From: a virus
Length of the DNA: 64,000 bases
IMG/VR virus record: IMGVR_UViG_3300009082_000017
Span: 1 to 64,000 of that record
Reading direction: 5' to 3' (one strand)
Positions 9,239 through 18,513 of this stretch are shown in pieces. Each line of letters starts with the position of its first letter. Positions within the stretch are counted from its first letter, which is position 1. Below the pieces are notes generated by a model that had not been told where the DNA came from, made no database searches, and saw only the letters and a program-made list of their open reading frames with translations. Position numbers and translations under genes: made by a program.

Positions 9239-10063
9239 TTAACCACCTATTTTAATTCTAGAATAATAAGTAATTGTGAATGTTCCGATACCCGATTCAA
9301 CATGCAAATGATTTGCACGAGGAACTAACCTAAACCATTTTTTATTAAAATTAGATAACCTACGCAATCCAGTACTTGAAACAATTGTTTGTGTCTCACC
9401 ATTTATAACAATTTCTTCATTTGAAAGCAATCCCGAAAACAAAAATTCTCTTGCCACAGAACTCCCAGAAATAGTTTCAATATCATCTGCGTTGGTTATA
9501 CTAAAACTATTACCAACAGAGTTGAGCGCAAAAGAAAAATTTGTATATAAATAGTCATCATTAGCACTATCGTTATAGATAACCAGGTCATCTGTAATAA
9601 CATTATCTCCAGTATATGTTCTAGTTACAGTTTTCATGGGGCTATAGGCGAAAGCAGAATCACAAACTGCCACACACTTAAACCCAATATTTACATTGCC
9701 AACATAATAAGGCTCTGGTTTTGTTAAAAATACATTGAACCATGCGCCATTTAAGTCGTCTTGTAATATTTTCAATTTCTTGCGAGATGAACGTCCAAAA
9801 AGCCAGTTGCTTATTATGTTGCGTTCCATTCCAGATAAAGGAACATCAGTGACAAAAGTTAATGGAAACGAAAGCACTTGATCTTGTGAAACACCTAAGT
9901 CATATACCTTATCATGACGATAAACTTTTTGGGTATGTATAGTTGGGTCTGAAGAACCTATGCCACTATATAGTCCACCGCTATCAAAATTGACAATACT
10001 TAATTTATAAGTTTGGGAAGGGATCGAATCGAATTCGAAATCTAAGGTCGTAAATTGTGACAA
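9239..10063 (-). CDS. Distal tail protein (Dit-like)
   Basis: The 274-residue protein starts with a Dit-type N-terminal domain that would form the hexameric ring at the tail tip. The pattern RHDKVYDLGVSQDQVLSFPL, the 'LFGRSSRKKLKI' stretch and 'NIGFKCVAVCDSAFAYS' match the Dit/ORF46 family layout as I know it. It lies between the tape measure and the Tal-like gene, the expected place, with a GAAAGGAGGGATAAT site. Confidence 0.75.
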   Translation of the reverse strand: MSQFTTLDFEFDSIPSQTYKLSIVNFDSGGLYSGIGSSDPTIHTQKVYRHDKVYDLGVSQDQVLSFPLTFVTDVPLSGMERNIISNWLFGRSSRKKLKILQDDLNGAWFNVFLTKPEPYYVGNVNIGFKCVAVCDSAFAYSPMKTVTRTYTGDNVITDDLVIYNDSANDDYLYTNFSFALNSVGNSFSITNADDIETISGSSVAREFLFSGLLSNEEIVINGETQTIVSSTGLRRLSNFNKKWFRLVPRANHLHVESGIGTFTITYYSRIKIGG

Positions 10064-10149
10064 TTATCCCTCCTTTCTTGTTTTTATACTATATTCAGTA
10101 TTTTTTATCATTTTTATCAAAAATTCACATTTTTCTCCATATTGACAAA

Positions 10150-10182
10150 AGAGAAACTATTATGTGAGGTAATAGTTTCTCT
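10150..10182 (-). terminator. Terminator between tape measure and Dit-like gene
   Basis: A perfect 12-base inverted repeat AGAGAAACTATT / AATAGTTTCTCT with a 9-base loop is followed on the minus strand by TTTTGTC. It may attenuate rather than fully stop tail transcription. Confidence 0.7.
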
Positions 10183-10191
10183 TCACCATTT

Positions 10192-10217
10192 CCTCATAAA
10201 ATACCAATTTCATGTGG
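10192..10217. repeat. Dispersed CCATGAAA palindrome, copy 3
   Basis: CTCATAAAAT-N4-ATTTCATGTGG, 9 bases after the stop codon of the tape-measure gene. Confidence 0.65.
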
Positions 10218-10225
10218 TATTAAAT

Positions 10226-13078
10226 TTATGTTATAAAACTACTCGCATTACGAGTTATACCAGTTCTACGAAGTGCATCAACAGTCGTTTGCATTATCAT
10301 ATCTTTCATAGCAGGAATAGCATTTTTGTCTAAAGAACCTTGAACAATAATATCGCCAATACTTACAGATATATCTCCATTACCGCCAACACCCTTATTT
10401 TCAAAAGATAACGGTGAAGTATTAGTATTCTTCATGATACTAGAGAATAATGAAGCAAGAGGAGCAATTGAATTTTGTTGTGATCGATTAATGGCGATAC
10501 CTAATTCACCTGGGGCAACGGGTAATAATCTAGAATCAGCATTAGAAGAAGTTCCTAACACCTCAAATGAACCACCAGAAGCAAGACCGATTACTCCATT
10601 TCCATTTAAATCTCTTTTTGCTGCACTTTCAGCGGCACCAATAGTGGTTCTGGAATAATTATATCCTGTTGGGCCAATCACACTTGTTCCCCCTGTGGGT
10701 TGTGTATATCCTCCACTCCCGCCACTAGCATTAGACATTTTCCCCAAAGCATCAATCATTTCATTGATTTTTGCAATCATAGCGTCAAAGCCAGAAATCA
10801 TAGTATTTATTCCAGATATTTGCATATCTATCATTTTTTCAAATGCTTCAGCTTCACGATCTAATGCTTCAATTTGGATATCATAAGTCCTGTCAGCTTG
10901 ATATTCTGCAATATCCGCTGTTTTTTCTGCACGTTCTTCTTCAAGTTCAAGACGACGAGCATTCGCTTCTTCACTATTATCAAACTGAAGTTGTAGGAGT
11001 TCATTGTCAATATCTGCAAGTTCTTTATTTTTGTCAGCAAGTTCTTTTTGATAGTCATCTTCTTCTTTTGTTAAACGAAGAGATTCTTTTTTTGCATCTA
11101 TAAGGTCATTATAAGCATCTTTTCGGGCTTCAAGAGCATCTATTTCCGCTTGTGCTGATTTTTTTTGGGCATTATATGCCTTTATTTCTAATTCATATGA
11201 TTCTTTTTTTGCATTATTTAGCTTTTCTTGAGCAGATACCCCCGAACCTCCACCAACAGAAGGAATAGAAACATTAACACTCATAGCAGCGAATGTTCTT
11301 AGTAACCCTTGCAATCTTGCTGTTTCTTCTGACGCTAAATTAGCAGTTACTATCATAGAATTTGCAAGAATATAATTTCCATTTGCGGCAGCAACAGCAG
11401 CACTTGCTAAACCATATTTTGTAAACTCATTTATCATTTCTGCTTGAGTCGCTGCTCTTGCAGCTTCAGCATCAAAAATATATCCATCTGCTGTTTGTAT
11501 TAAATACATAGCCAAATCAGCATTTGAAGAAATTAAATCTAAAGCAGTTGCATTAGATATTTGTCCATTTTTTGCTTGTTCTTCTGCTGCTTTTGCCACA
11601 GCATCCATGGATGAGGTTAGGGATTCGGAAGAAGCGACGAGGTCATCTGTTGATTGAATTTCTTCTTCATTTTCTGAAATTGTATCTCTTTGGGCAAATA
11701 TTGCATCAGTCCTTGATCTCTCTACGTCTCTTTGCGAAGACTCAAACAAATTAGTAAGTTCTTCGCCAAAATCTCCCGTATTGGCAAGAATTTTCATTAA
11801 TTCAGATTGCTGATCTTCAGTAAAATTACCCCAATTTGCAGCGACATCTGTTAAAAACTTTGAATTTTCTGATTTTAATGTTGCTATTTTTTCTTTATAA
11901 TTATCTATTTGCTCAGAAGTAAGCGCTCCACCACCAGCTACGGCACTTCTTCCAGAACTTAATATACCACTATAAAGATTTATATCTGTTGCATTCTGTT
12001 CATATGCTGTTGCACCTTGCTTGATTTCTTTCTTAGTTTGCAAAAATAAAAGTTCTTGTTCCGCATCTATTTGTTGTTGAAGCAAATCAAGATATGATTG
12101 ATTACTAGATAATGCTTCATCAGATATGATAAAATTACCAGATTGATCATAATATCCTGCAATTTGTGGCAATAAATCTTTTAATTGGTTTTGAACATCT
12201 AAGAATTTTTGTTGTTCTTCTGTTGTACGATTAGAATTTTCTTCTAACTTTTTAAATTCTTCAGACAAATCTTTAATCAATTGAGTATTAGATTTTAATT
12301 CCTCTAGTCTAGCAGTAGTATCAGATATTTTTTGCATCGTATTTTCTAAACGACTTGATGCATTGCCCATAGAAGAAATAGCTAATACAATTCCTGCAAT
12401 AATTAGACTTAAACCTGCTGTTGCAACAGCTACTTCTGCTGCGGTTGCAGCCGCTCCCGTTGATATTACAGTAAACATAAGTCTTAAACTAGAAACAACA
12501 CTAGAAATCCCACCAACAATAGATTTAAAATTAAGAGAAACAAAAGCACCACCCAACACTAGCACAAGTGGAATTAATCCTCCAATTTTGTCTATGCTAT
12601 TAGCTATTGCTGCTGATAAATTATAGAAAAATTTTATGACATCATTATTGATGGTTTTTTGCCATACGGCTTCCCATGATGCTTTTGATTTATTTGCAGC
12701 GGCTTCGATTGACTCTAAATAAATTTGATATCTTTCGGTTGCTTGTCCCGCAGCAGTTGTTTGCATTGTTTGTTGTTCAAGAACTACATTGTAGTTTGAC
12801 ATCAAGGTAAGAAAGTTTTCTCTTTGCCGAACCCCCGCTAATGCGTTGGCAATTGCCGACTGTTCTAGTTCATTATACGTAGACCACTTAGATGCAACTT
12901 CATCGAAAACATCTCCCATTGGTCTAAAACTAGTAGCAGTATCTCGTATTTTTACATTTACTAACGATAGTGCTTTTTCAACATCATTAATGTTTGTTGC
13001 ATCGTCCTCAAACATTTTTCCAAGTTTAATATTGCTATACCTGGCGAACATGGTTTTAAAACTTTCCCCGATTGATTC
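10226..13078 (-). CDS. Tape-measure protein, second exon
   Basis: This is the C-terminal 950 residues of a tape-measure protein that sets tail length and helps DNA ejection. An open frame begins further upstream, but the in-frame sequence ESIGESFKTMFARYSNIK at its start continues the TMP core motif that breaks off in the first exon (VTRKS). Hydrophobic segments near LIPLVLVLGGAFVSL and LSLIIAGIVLAISSM, and a long coiled coil (about residues 640-760 of this part), are typical. It would be joined to 14745-15845 by removal of the intervening 1,666 bases. Confidence 0.82.
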   Translation of the reverse strand, partial: ESIGESFKTMFARYSNIKLGKMFEDDATNINDVEKALSLVNVKIRDTATSFRPMGDVFDEVASKWSTYNELEQSAIANALAGVRQRENFLTLMSNYNVVLEQQTMQTTAAGQATERYQIYLESIEAAANKSKASWEAVWQKTINNDVIKFFYNLSAAIANSIDKIGGLIPLVLVLGGAFVSLNFKSIVGGISSVVSSLRLMFTVISTGAAATAAEVAVATAGLSLIIAGIVLAISSMGNASSRLENTMQKISDTTARLEELKSNTQLIKDLSEEFKKLEENSNRTTEEQQKFLDVQNQLKDLLPQIAGYYDQSGNFIISDEALSSNQSYLDLLQQQIDAEQELLFLQTKKEIKQGATAYEQNATDINLYSGILSSGRSAVAGGGALTSEQIDNYKEKIATLKSENSKFLTDVAANWGNFTEDQQSELMKILANTGDFGEELTNLFESSQRDVERSRTDAIFAQRDTISENEEEIQSTDDLVASSESLTSSMDAVAKAAEEQAKNGQISNATALDLISSNADLAMYLIQTADGYIFDAEAARAATQAEMINEFTKYGLASAAVAAANGNYILANSMIVTANLASEETARLQGLLRTFAAMSVNVSIPSVGGGSGVSAQEKLNNAKKESYELEIKAYNAQKKSAQAEIDALEARKDAYNDLIDAKKESLRLTKEEDDYQKELADKNKELADIDNELLQLQFDNSEEANARRLELEEERAEKTADIAEYQADRTYDIQIEALDREAEAFEKMIDMQISGINTMISGFDAMIAKINEMIDALGKMSNASGGSGGYTQPTGGTSVIGPTGYNYSRTTIGAAESAAKRDLNGNGVIGLASGGSFEVLGTSSNADSRLLPVAPGELGIAINRSQQNSIAPLASLFSSIMKNTNTSPLSFENKGVGGNGDISVSIGDIIVQGSLDKNAIPAMKDMIMQTTVDALRRTGITRNASSFIT

Positions 13079-13262
13079 CAGACTGTTACTTTTATGACTA
13101 TCCTATTAAATAGAATAGCGGAAAAGGTTCTTCTATAAGTGTCTTTACACTTGACCTTTTCTCACGCATTTTATTTATAAACTATTGTGCGTGTTCAGAC
13201 TGTTTCACTCCCATCTTTTAAAATGGGATTCTCTTGTTTCAGTCGTTAACGGTGTAATATAA

Positions 13263-14558
13263 TCATATTATTTCAAAGTAAGGAATTAATAAATCTTGGT
13301 TTATATTTAAAGAATTATCCTGTAAATTATAATTCATAGAATGAAAATTATTAATATCTCCATTCTTTTCTATAAACAACTTAATTAATTTCTCACACAA
13401 AAAAGGATTCTTGCATATATCATATTCCCATAAATATAATATAAAAATACCTTTTTCTATTGCTTTATATTTCTTTCTTTTATCTCTATCTATCGTGTTC
13501 TCTTGAATTTCGCTTACCACCTTATCATATTTTCTTATGTCCATGTGATAAAATGTTCCCATTACCTCTATAGCCAAACAAGTATTTTCTATAAAACAAT
13601 CAAGAGAAAATCTTCCCATCGGCTTTTCTATATCAAAGTCAATATCGTTTTTATCAAGGATTGAACAAATATCTCTATGTGGTTTTGTTAAAGATGCCTT
13701 TTGCCCTATAAATTTACATTTTCTAGAACAATATTTTTGAATCTCGAAAGATTTTGGAGTGCCAATCATTGGATTGCCACAAGTTTCACAAAGTTTTATT
13801 CTTTCCTCGTCTGTTATATCAAATTTATATGATGGATGATTTTTCCCACTTCGATATATTCTTTGCCATATTGCCTGACATTCATAAGAACAAAATCTTA
13901 ATTTATCACCTTTTTTACAATAAAATTCTTTATTGCAAGTTTCGCAGTTTCTAGTATCGTTGGCTTGCTCTATTCTAAAATTACTTTCACATTCTATTGA
14001 GCAAAAAAAGTTATCTCGTTTTAAACTTCTAGGTCTTTCTATTTCTTTATTACAAAAAGAACAATTCACTATTTTCCTCGGCCCATTAACAGTATTATAT
14101 ATTCTTTTACATTCCAATGTACAGAAAAAATGTCTTTTGTGAATTTGATCAAACTCTTTATTACACTGTTTACAACTATATTTTATTCCTATCCCTATTT
14201 TATTTTTATGAAGGACAACACAAGATTGGCTACAGTAATGATTTTCATCATTTAAATTAGGATTGTCTGATAATATTTTTGTAAACGGCTTACCGCAATT
14301 ATTACAAATCAAATTATATTCATGCTTTATAGGATTTTTTGCATAATACTTTCGATTACAATTCGGGCTACAAAAAACTTTTGTTTGATCCCTAGATTCA
14401 AATTCTATATTACAATTTTTACAATTAAATTTATACAATTCGTTTTTGTGATCTCGAACATAGTATGCCCCACAATTTTTAGAGCAATATATTTTCTTAT
14501 TATTCGTTGTTGTAAATTCTTTATTGCAATATTTACAATTTCTAGTCTCTTCTTCCAT
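13263..14558 (-). CDS. Homing endonuclease with zinc-finger array and Vsr/EDxHD-like nuclease domain
   Basis: The 431 residues begin with about seven treble-clef-like zinc fingers (repeated CxxC-N13-16-CxxxC, for example CKYCNKEF with YCSKNC). A C-terminal nuclease-like domain follows (FSLDCFIENTCLAIEVMGTFYH, with an Asp, a Glu and a His in the order seen in Vsr/EDxHD nucleases). Such enzymes cut intron-less alleles and spread the intron. It lies wholly inside the tape-measure insertion, has its own promoter at 14693-14721 and a GGAATATAGATG start. Confidence 0.75.
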   Translation of the reverse strand: MEEETRNCKYCNKEFTTTNNKKIYCSKNCGAYYVRDHKNELYKFNCKNCNIEFESRDQTKVFCSPNCNRKYYAKNPIKHEYNLICNNCGKPFTKILSDNPNLNDENHYCSQSCVVLHKNKIGIGIKYSCKQCNKEFDQIHKRHFFCTLECKRIYNTVNGPRKIVNCSFCNKEIERPRSLKRDNFFCSIECESNFRIEQANDTRNCETCNKEFYCKKGDKLRFCSYECQAIWQRIYRSGKNHPSYKFDITDEERIKLCETCGNPMIGTPKSFEIQKYCSRKCKFIGQKASLTKPHRDICSILDKNDIDFDIEKPMGRFSLDCFIENTCLAIEVMGTFYHMDIRKYDKVVSEIQENTIDRDKRKKYKAIEKGIFILYLWEYDICKNPFLCEKLIKLFIEKNGDINNFHSMNYNLQDNSLNINQDLLIPYFEII

Positions 14559-14692
14559 CTATATTCCTTTTATTTTTTATTTTTATATGATTATATTACT
14601 TCCGCTTCGTTGCCCAGTTTTAGGGTTTTCGAAACATCTTGCCTTTATGGGAGACAAGAATCATTAAAGAGAATTTTCATTATGGTTTATTT

Positions 14693-14721
14693 ATTATACC
14701 ACAATGCTCCAAATTTGTCAA
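14693..14721 (-). promoter_or_regulatory. Consensus promoter for the intron endonuclease
   Basis: TTGACA, a 17-base spacer and TATAAT, reading left inside the intron-like insert. Both boxes match the vegetative sigma consensus fully. Upstream bases AACCC match the shared AACCCTTGACA form seen at four other promoters. Confidence 0.85.
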
Positions 14722-14744
14722 GGGTTTGAACCTTAACAAAACAT

Positions 14745-15845
14745 AGAGGATTTACGGGTCACGCTTGAAACGGTTCCAATGTAAGAAATTAATTCTTCCA
14801 AACTCACACCAACTTGTTGTGCGGAGTTTGCAGAACGCTTCATTCCTTCTGCTAATTCAGCTACCGACGTTGCTGAGTTGTTGTCAACAACCGTTAATTT
14901 ATCGAGAACGCCTATCATATCTTCGGCTGATAGTTTAAATCCTGCCATAATAGCAGTTAAATATTCTGATGCTTGGGCCGATTCCATATTTGCAAGTTTG
15001 CTCATCATCATAGAGTCGGCAATAAGCTTATTTGTTTCTTGTACCGTTTTGCCTTGTCTGATAAACTCCAAACTACCTTTTGTCACTTCTAATGTGGTGA
15101 CTCCATATTCTTTAGCCATTGCATTAAATTCAGTCGCCATCCCAGACAATTGATCCGTCGTTTGCCCAGTTACCACACCAATATTAGTCATTTCTTCATT
15201 TAAATCTTTAATATATTGTATGCCTTCTTGAATTTTCTTTAAACTTCCATACAATATGCCAGTTGCAACACCCCAAAGAGCAATTTTACCTATAGCTTTA
15301 CCAATACTAGAAACAAAATTATCAGTCGAGGTTGTTGTGGTTCTAAGACCTTCATTTGTTTTGCGAATATTCCCTTCAAACTTATTCATTTCAGATGAAA
15401 CGTTCGCAAATCCTGTTTTGCCAGTAGCAAGAGCACCGACAAGATTTTGCATATGTGCTTCTTGCGCAATAATTCCTTCTGTTTTAAATGCATCAACATT
15501 AGTCGCTCTTAAAGTTTGAAGCTTAGTGGTAAGAGTTCCAACAGCAGTATTGACTCTCGCCAATTCAGCAGCAGACATAACATATTTTCCATTGCTTGCG
15601 CTTCCCCCACTAGGAGTTCCCCCACTAGATGTTCCACTCGTACTTGAAGTTCCTGCTCCACTCATACCACTACTAATAGCAGCACTTATCTGCATCTTAA
15701 TATTATTCAAAGCAGTTGGATCTATTTTTACATTACTAATATTTAAAACAATAGATTTTTGGATACTATTAATAGAATTTTGAACAGAGCCTTTTGTAGA
15801 CTCTGCGTCTAATTTCGCTTTTAAAAGAATACTATATTCACTCAT
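14745..15845 (-). CDS. Tape-measure protein, first exon
   Basis: These are the first 367 residues of the tape measure. The KEYGVTTLEVTKGSLEFIRQ and SVAELAEGMKRSANSAQQVG segments belong to the well-known TMP core (TP901-type), followed by LEELISYIGTVSSVTRKS. Reading on, the frame adds only a few foreign residues (MFC) and stops inside the insertion. A Gly/Ser linker sits near residues 70-85. A perfect palindrome TTCTTGCGCAAGAA (15863-15876) overlaps the leader just before the AGGAGG site. Confidence 0.82.
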
Positions 15846-15908
15846 ATTTTATATACACCTCCTTCTTGCGCAAGAAAGCGCATATTAGTTATTTAGTTTG
15901 TTGAATTA

Positions 15909-16943
15909 TTACTCCACTTTATCTTGTTTGTCCAGATGATCTTTTAGTTTACTTAATTCTTTCCATTCACGTGACTTTCCATCCAGATCATTATAAATTT
16001 TGTACATGGCTTCTCCAGACTTCCATCCCATAATTTCAATTATTAAGTCAGTAGGTAATCCAATTCTAGTCAAAAATGTAACCGTATAATGTCTCATTGA
16101 ATGCATGTAAATATCAATACCTAAAAATTTTTCCCACAGAGGAATCCAATATCTGATATTATCTATACTCGCCGCATCACCATTTTGATCAATAAAAATA
16201 CAATTATGTTCTTTACTATTTTCTTTCATTATTTTTTCACGTTCAGGAAGCCATAATTCGTAATAAGGCATAAATAAATCTTTGATAATATATTTAAACT
16301 TCATATCACCAGTTTTTGTTCTGCCTTTTGTTTTAATTTGTTTAAGTGTCTCGATAAAAATATCAGAGTAAGCCAAATGTGTAGGATCAATCAAATCCGT
16401 AGTAATCCGTAATAATTCGCTTATCCTTGCTCCACTAGCGATAGCAAGCGCAATGACACAACTTTCTTGGAATCTTTTTTCTTCCACTAGTTGTTTCAAT
16501 AATTTATTTATTTGTTCTCCCGACAATACCGTTTTTTCTCTAGCAATAGCTTTAGGCATCGTTTGAACTGCTTTTAAAATAATATTTTTATATGTCGGAT
16601 ATTCATCATCCATCACGCGCTCGATATAATTGGATAAACTTGATAATACACTTCTCATCCTATTAAATCTAGCAGATCCTTTCCATTCTAACTTGTTGAC
16701 ACAGAAGGAAAAGAATTGTGAAAATTCCATCTTGCGAATATCAATAAAAAATTTATTATCTAAAGTATCTAAAACATATGAAAAAAATATCGTCAAATCT
16801 GAGCGATATCCGCTTACGGTTTCAGAAGAGCATCTTGTATCTTTTTCATCTAAAAATGATTCCATTAATCTCTTATTTTTTTCACTTACCTTCTCCCATT
16901 TTTCAGGAGAAGTAATTATATTTTTATCTGTATGCCTTGACAT
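15909..16943 (-). CDS. Tyrosine recombinase inside the tail module (YomM-like position)
   Basis: This 344-residue protein has a SAM-like N-terminal core-binding domain and a C-terminal catalytic domain. Active-site candidates are R173 (GARISELLR), a lysine near 206-210, H281 and R284 (HSMRH), W307 in GWKSG and Y317 or Y314, so catalysis looks possible. Integrases normally lie next to an attachment site and repressor; this one sits between RuvC and the tape measure. In SPbeta, yomM has the same kind of location. No att site was found. It could also resolve genome multimers or control lysogeny. Confidence 0.8.
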   Translation of the reverse strand: MSRHTDKNIITSPEKWEKVSEKNKRLMESFLDEKDTRCSSETVSGYRSDLTIFFSYVLDTLDNKFFIDIRKMEFSQFFSFCVNKLEWKGSARFNRMRSVLSSLSNYIERVMDDEYPTYKNIILKAVQTMPKAIAREKTVLSGEQINKLLKQLVEEKRFQESCVIALAIASGARISELLRITTDLIDPTHLAYSDIFIETLKQIKTKGRTKTGDMKFKYIIKDLFMPYYELWLPEREKIMKENSKEHNCIFIDQNGDAASIDNIRYWIPLWEKFLGIDIYMHSMRHYTVTFLTRIGLPTDLIIEIMGWKSGEAMYKIYNDLDGKSREWKELSKLKDHLDKQDKVE

Positions 16944-17005
16944 TTATTTATTATTCCTTTCTTCTTTCAAATCTCCCCATATAGATACTAAATAAAAAAC
17001 TCACG

Positions 17006-17030
17006 CCAATGAAATCATAGTTTCATTAGA
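17006..17030. repeat. Dispersed CCATGAAA palindrome, copy 4
   Basis: CCAATGAAAT-N4-GTTTCATTAGA. It overlaps the last codons and stop of the RuvC-like gene, so the repeat here is partly coding. Confidence 0.6.
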
Positions 17031-17482
17031 TTTTTCTCAATTAGTAGACAAGTGCCTATGCAACACGCATCCGATTGATCTTCGTCATCAAACTTTAACG
17101 TTGGGAATTTTTTTGAAATTATTTCTTGCAATTGTGTTTTACTTGTTTTCCCACTACCACCAACAATTTTCTTGACGCTAGACGGTGCGAATGCCCTGAC
17201 TTCACAATCATAAAAAATGTAATCGCATAGGCCGCGAACCCTGTACAAAACTTGTGTCGATACCATGTGTCTTGAAAACCCAGATTCTAACGCAATCAGA
17301 TGTGTTTCATATTTCTTTCTTAAATCCAATAATACATCTGCTATTATTTTCAGCCTCTTGCCATGTTCTCCGTCTTTTTGAGAAGTGGCTACGCTAATTG
17401 CTTCAATCGGATTTCCATTAATATCAAAAATACAAATTCCAAAATTGCTTAAAGAAGGGTCTAACCCAAATATATACTCCAT
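17015..17482 (-). CDS. RuvC-like Holliday-junction resolvase
   Basis: The 155-residue protein has the RNase H-fold RuvC signature: D8 in GLDPSLSNFG, E66 in ALESGFSR, and acidic residues near 132-138 (DDEDQSDA). Members cut four-way or branched DNA, here probably clearing junctions before packaging. It lies just upstream of the recombinase in the same operon, and a terminator separates it from the preceding small membrane gene. Confidence 0.82.
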   Translation of the reverse strand: MEYIFGLDPSLSNFGICIFDINGNPIEAISVATSQKDGEHGKRLKIIADVLLDLRKKYETHLIALESGFSRHMVSTQVLYRVRGLCDYIFYDCEVRAFAPSSVKKIVGGSGKTSKTQLQEIISKKFPTLKFDDEDQSDACCIGTCLLIEKNLMKL

Positions 17483-17511
17483 AAAATCCTTTCAATCCAT
17501 CTTAAAAAGTT

Positions 17512-17539
17512 AGGCAGACATAAATGAATATGTCTGCCT
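17512..17539 (-). terminator. Terminator ahead of the RuvC-like gene
   Basis: A perfect 10-base stem AGGCAGACAT / ATGTCTGCCT has an 8-base loop and is followed by AACTTTTT on the minus strand. It closes the unit that ends with the small membrane gene. Confidence 0.8.
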
Positions 17540-17566
17540 CATTCCATAAATTAATACAAATATTGC

Positions 17567-17746
17567 TTAACCAGCACGTTTTTCCGCAGCATCTTCGGCT
17601 GCAATAGCGCCAATAAGCACAATTAAAACACCATCAATTGATTGCCAAACAGTCGCAGGAAACTCAGGTACAAACTGAAACAAAATCGTTTGTGCCATCG
17701 CCAAAATTGCCAACCAAAACTTACGTGATTTCAATAAACTTGCCAT
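17567..17746 (-). CDS. Small membrane protein, holin-like
   Basis: The 59 codons (ATG at 17746) begin MASLLKSRKFWLAILAMAQT, with one hydrophobic helix, a short turn, and a second moderately hydrophobic helix (SIDGVLIVLIGAIAAEDAAE) ending in basic residues. The KSRKFW-helix start is common in small phage membrane proteins annotated as putative holins. It has a GGAGAATAATA site. A pore role in lysis is possible but not shown, since the endolysin lies far away. Confidence 0.6.
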   Translation of the reverse strand: MASLLKSRKFWLAILAMAQTILFQFVPEFPATVWQSIDGVLIVLIGAIAAEDAAEKRAG

Positions 17747-17784
17747 TTTTATTATTCTCCTTCTTAAAATATAAAATTAAATTA

Positions 17785-18276
17785 TTAACCTCGTATAAAC
17801 GAGATTCCATGTAAAATCATTATCTTCTCTAACTGATTATCAAATTCTCCATTATTTATTGCGTTTTCCACCTCAGTCCAATAATCTCTACGCACAGAGG
17901 CTGCTCCCCCAAAATCATAACTTCCCGTATTTGCTTCCGCAATAAATTTATCCATGTATTCTCTACGATCTTCAACACTATTACCATGCTGATGCTCATC
18001 AGGATTATATTCCATCATTGAAGGAACCATGGATATATTATTGGTGATTATATTTCCTACAAGATCAGTAACTTCTTTCGCCCAAGCTCCTATAAAACCA
18101 CCATCAAAACCAAGACGTTTATAGGCATCTGTTTCTGGATATCTATATACATTTTTAAAAATAGACTCTTGGACTCTTTCAACTACCCACTGAGACATAT
18201 CATCAATAACTTTTTTTAAGTCTTCACCAATTATTTTTAGGAGCATCGCGTCGTTTGTTATAAATTGGTCTGACAT
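17785..18276 (-). CDS. Tail-region protein, unknown
   Basis: I do not recognise this 163-residue acidic protein (MVPSMMEYNPDEHQH, SYDFGGAASVRRDYW). An alternative TTG start lies two codons upstream, but the ATG at 18276 has a full AAGGAGG site six bases before it. That site lies inside the preceding zinc-ribbon gene, and the two genes overlap by 53 bases. Placement between tail chaperone-like genes and the tape measure suggests a tail assembly role. Confidence 0.55.
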   Translation of the reverse strand: MSDQFITNDAMLLKIIGEDLKKVIDDMSQWVVERVQESIFKNVYRYPETDAYKRLGFDGGFIGAWAKEVTDLVGNIITNNISMVPSMMEYNPDEHQHGNSVEDRREYMDKFIAEANTGSYDFGGAASVRRDYWTEVENAINNGEFDNQLEKIMILHGISFIRG

Positions 18277-18481
18277 CGACAACCTCCTTTATTTCAACCT
18301 TATTATTATTTCTTTTGTCTGTTATATCCTCCCTATAACCACATTCGTCACAAATCCTGAATGTTTCAACATAGCTCGCTCCATTTTCATCGTTTACTAC
18401 GTCAATAATTTTCATATCATCACAATCACAATCAGGGCATCTATGTTTAACCCACTTTCTAAACTTCTCTTTTACAGTCAT
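18224..18481 (-). CDS. Small zinc-ribbon protein
   Basis: The 85-residue protein has two CxxC pairs (CPDC near residue 15 and CDEC near 43), a zinc-ribbon-like layout with a basic N-terminus and C-terminus. It may bind nucleic acid or another virion protein. Its 3' end overlaps the next gene and carries that gene's ribosome-binding site. Confidence 0.6.
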   Translation of the reverse strand: MTVKEKFRKWVKHRCPDCDCDDMKIIDVVNDENGASYVETFRICDECGYREDITDKRNNNKVEIKEVVDVRPIYNKRRDAPKNNW

Positions 18482-18513
18482 AATCTCTCTATCATGTCCA
18501 TGAAATCTTGATT

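Larger units (their letters stand above)
13079..14744 (-). other. Intron-like insertion in the tape-measure gene
   Basis: Removing these 1,666 bases joins VTRKSS in frame to ESIGESFKTMFAR, restoring a conserved tape-measure motif. The proposed exon 1 ends in T (TCCTCT) and the insert ends in G (CAGTCTG), as group I introns do. Both flanks of the inner endonuclease gene contain hairpins (a GAAAAGGT/ACCTTTTC nested stem, TCCCAT/ATGGGA, CTATTCTA/TAGGATAG). I could not align the conserved group I core by eye, so the class is inferred; a simple inactivating insertion is less likely because both exons are intact. Confidence 0.68.

Noticed and set aside
13263-14558. Intein instead of intron in the tape measure
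   Set aside because: The first exon runs into a stop codon within 4 codons of the junction, and the endonuclease frame is not fused to either exon, so RNA-level removal is needed.
15863-15876. Palindrome TTCTTGCGCAAGAA as attachment site for the recombinase
   Set aside because: No second copy or crossover-like core with flanking arms was found; it is more likely a leader hairpin or operator of the tape-measure gene.
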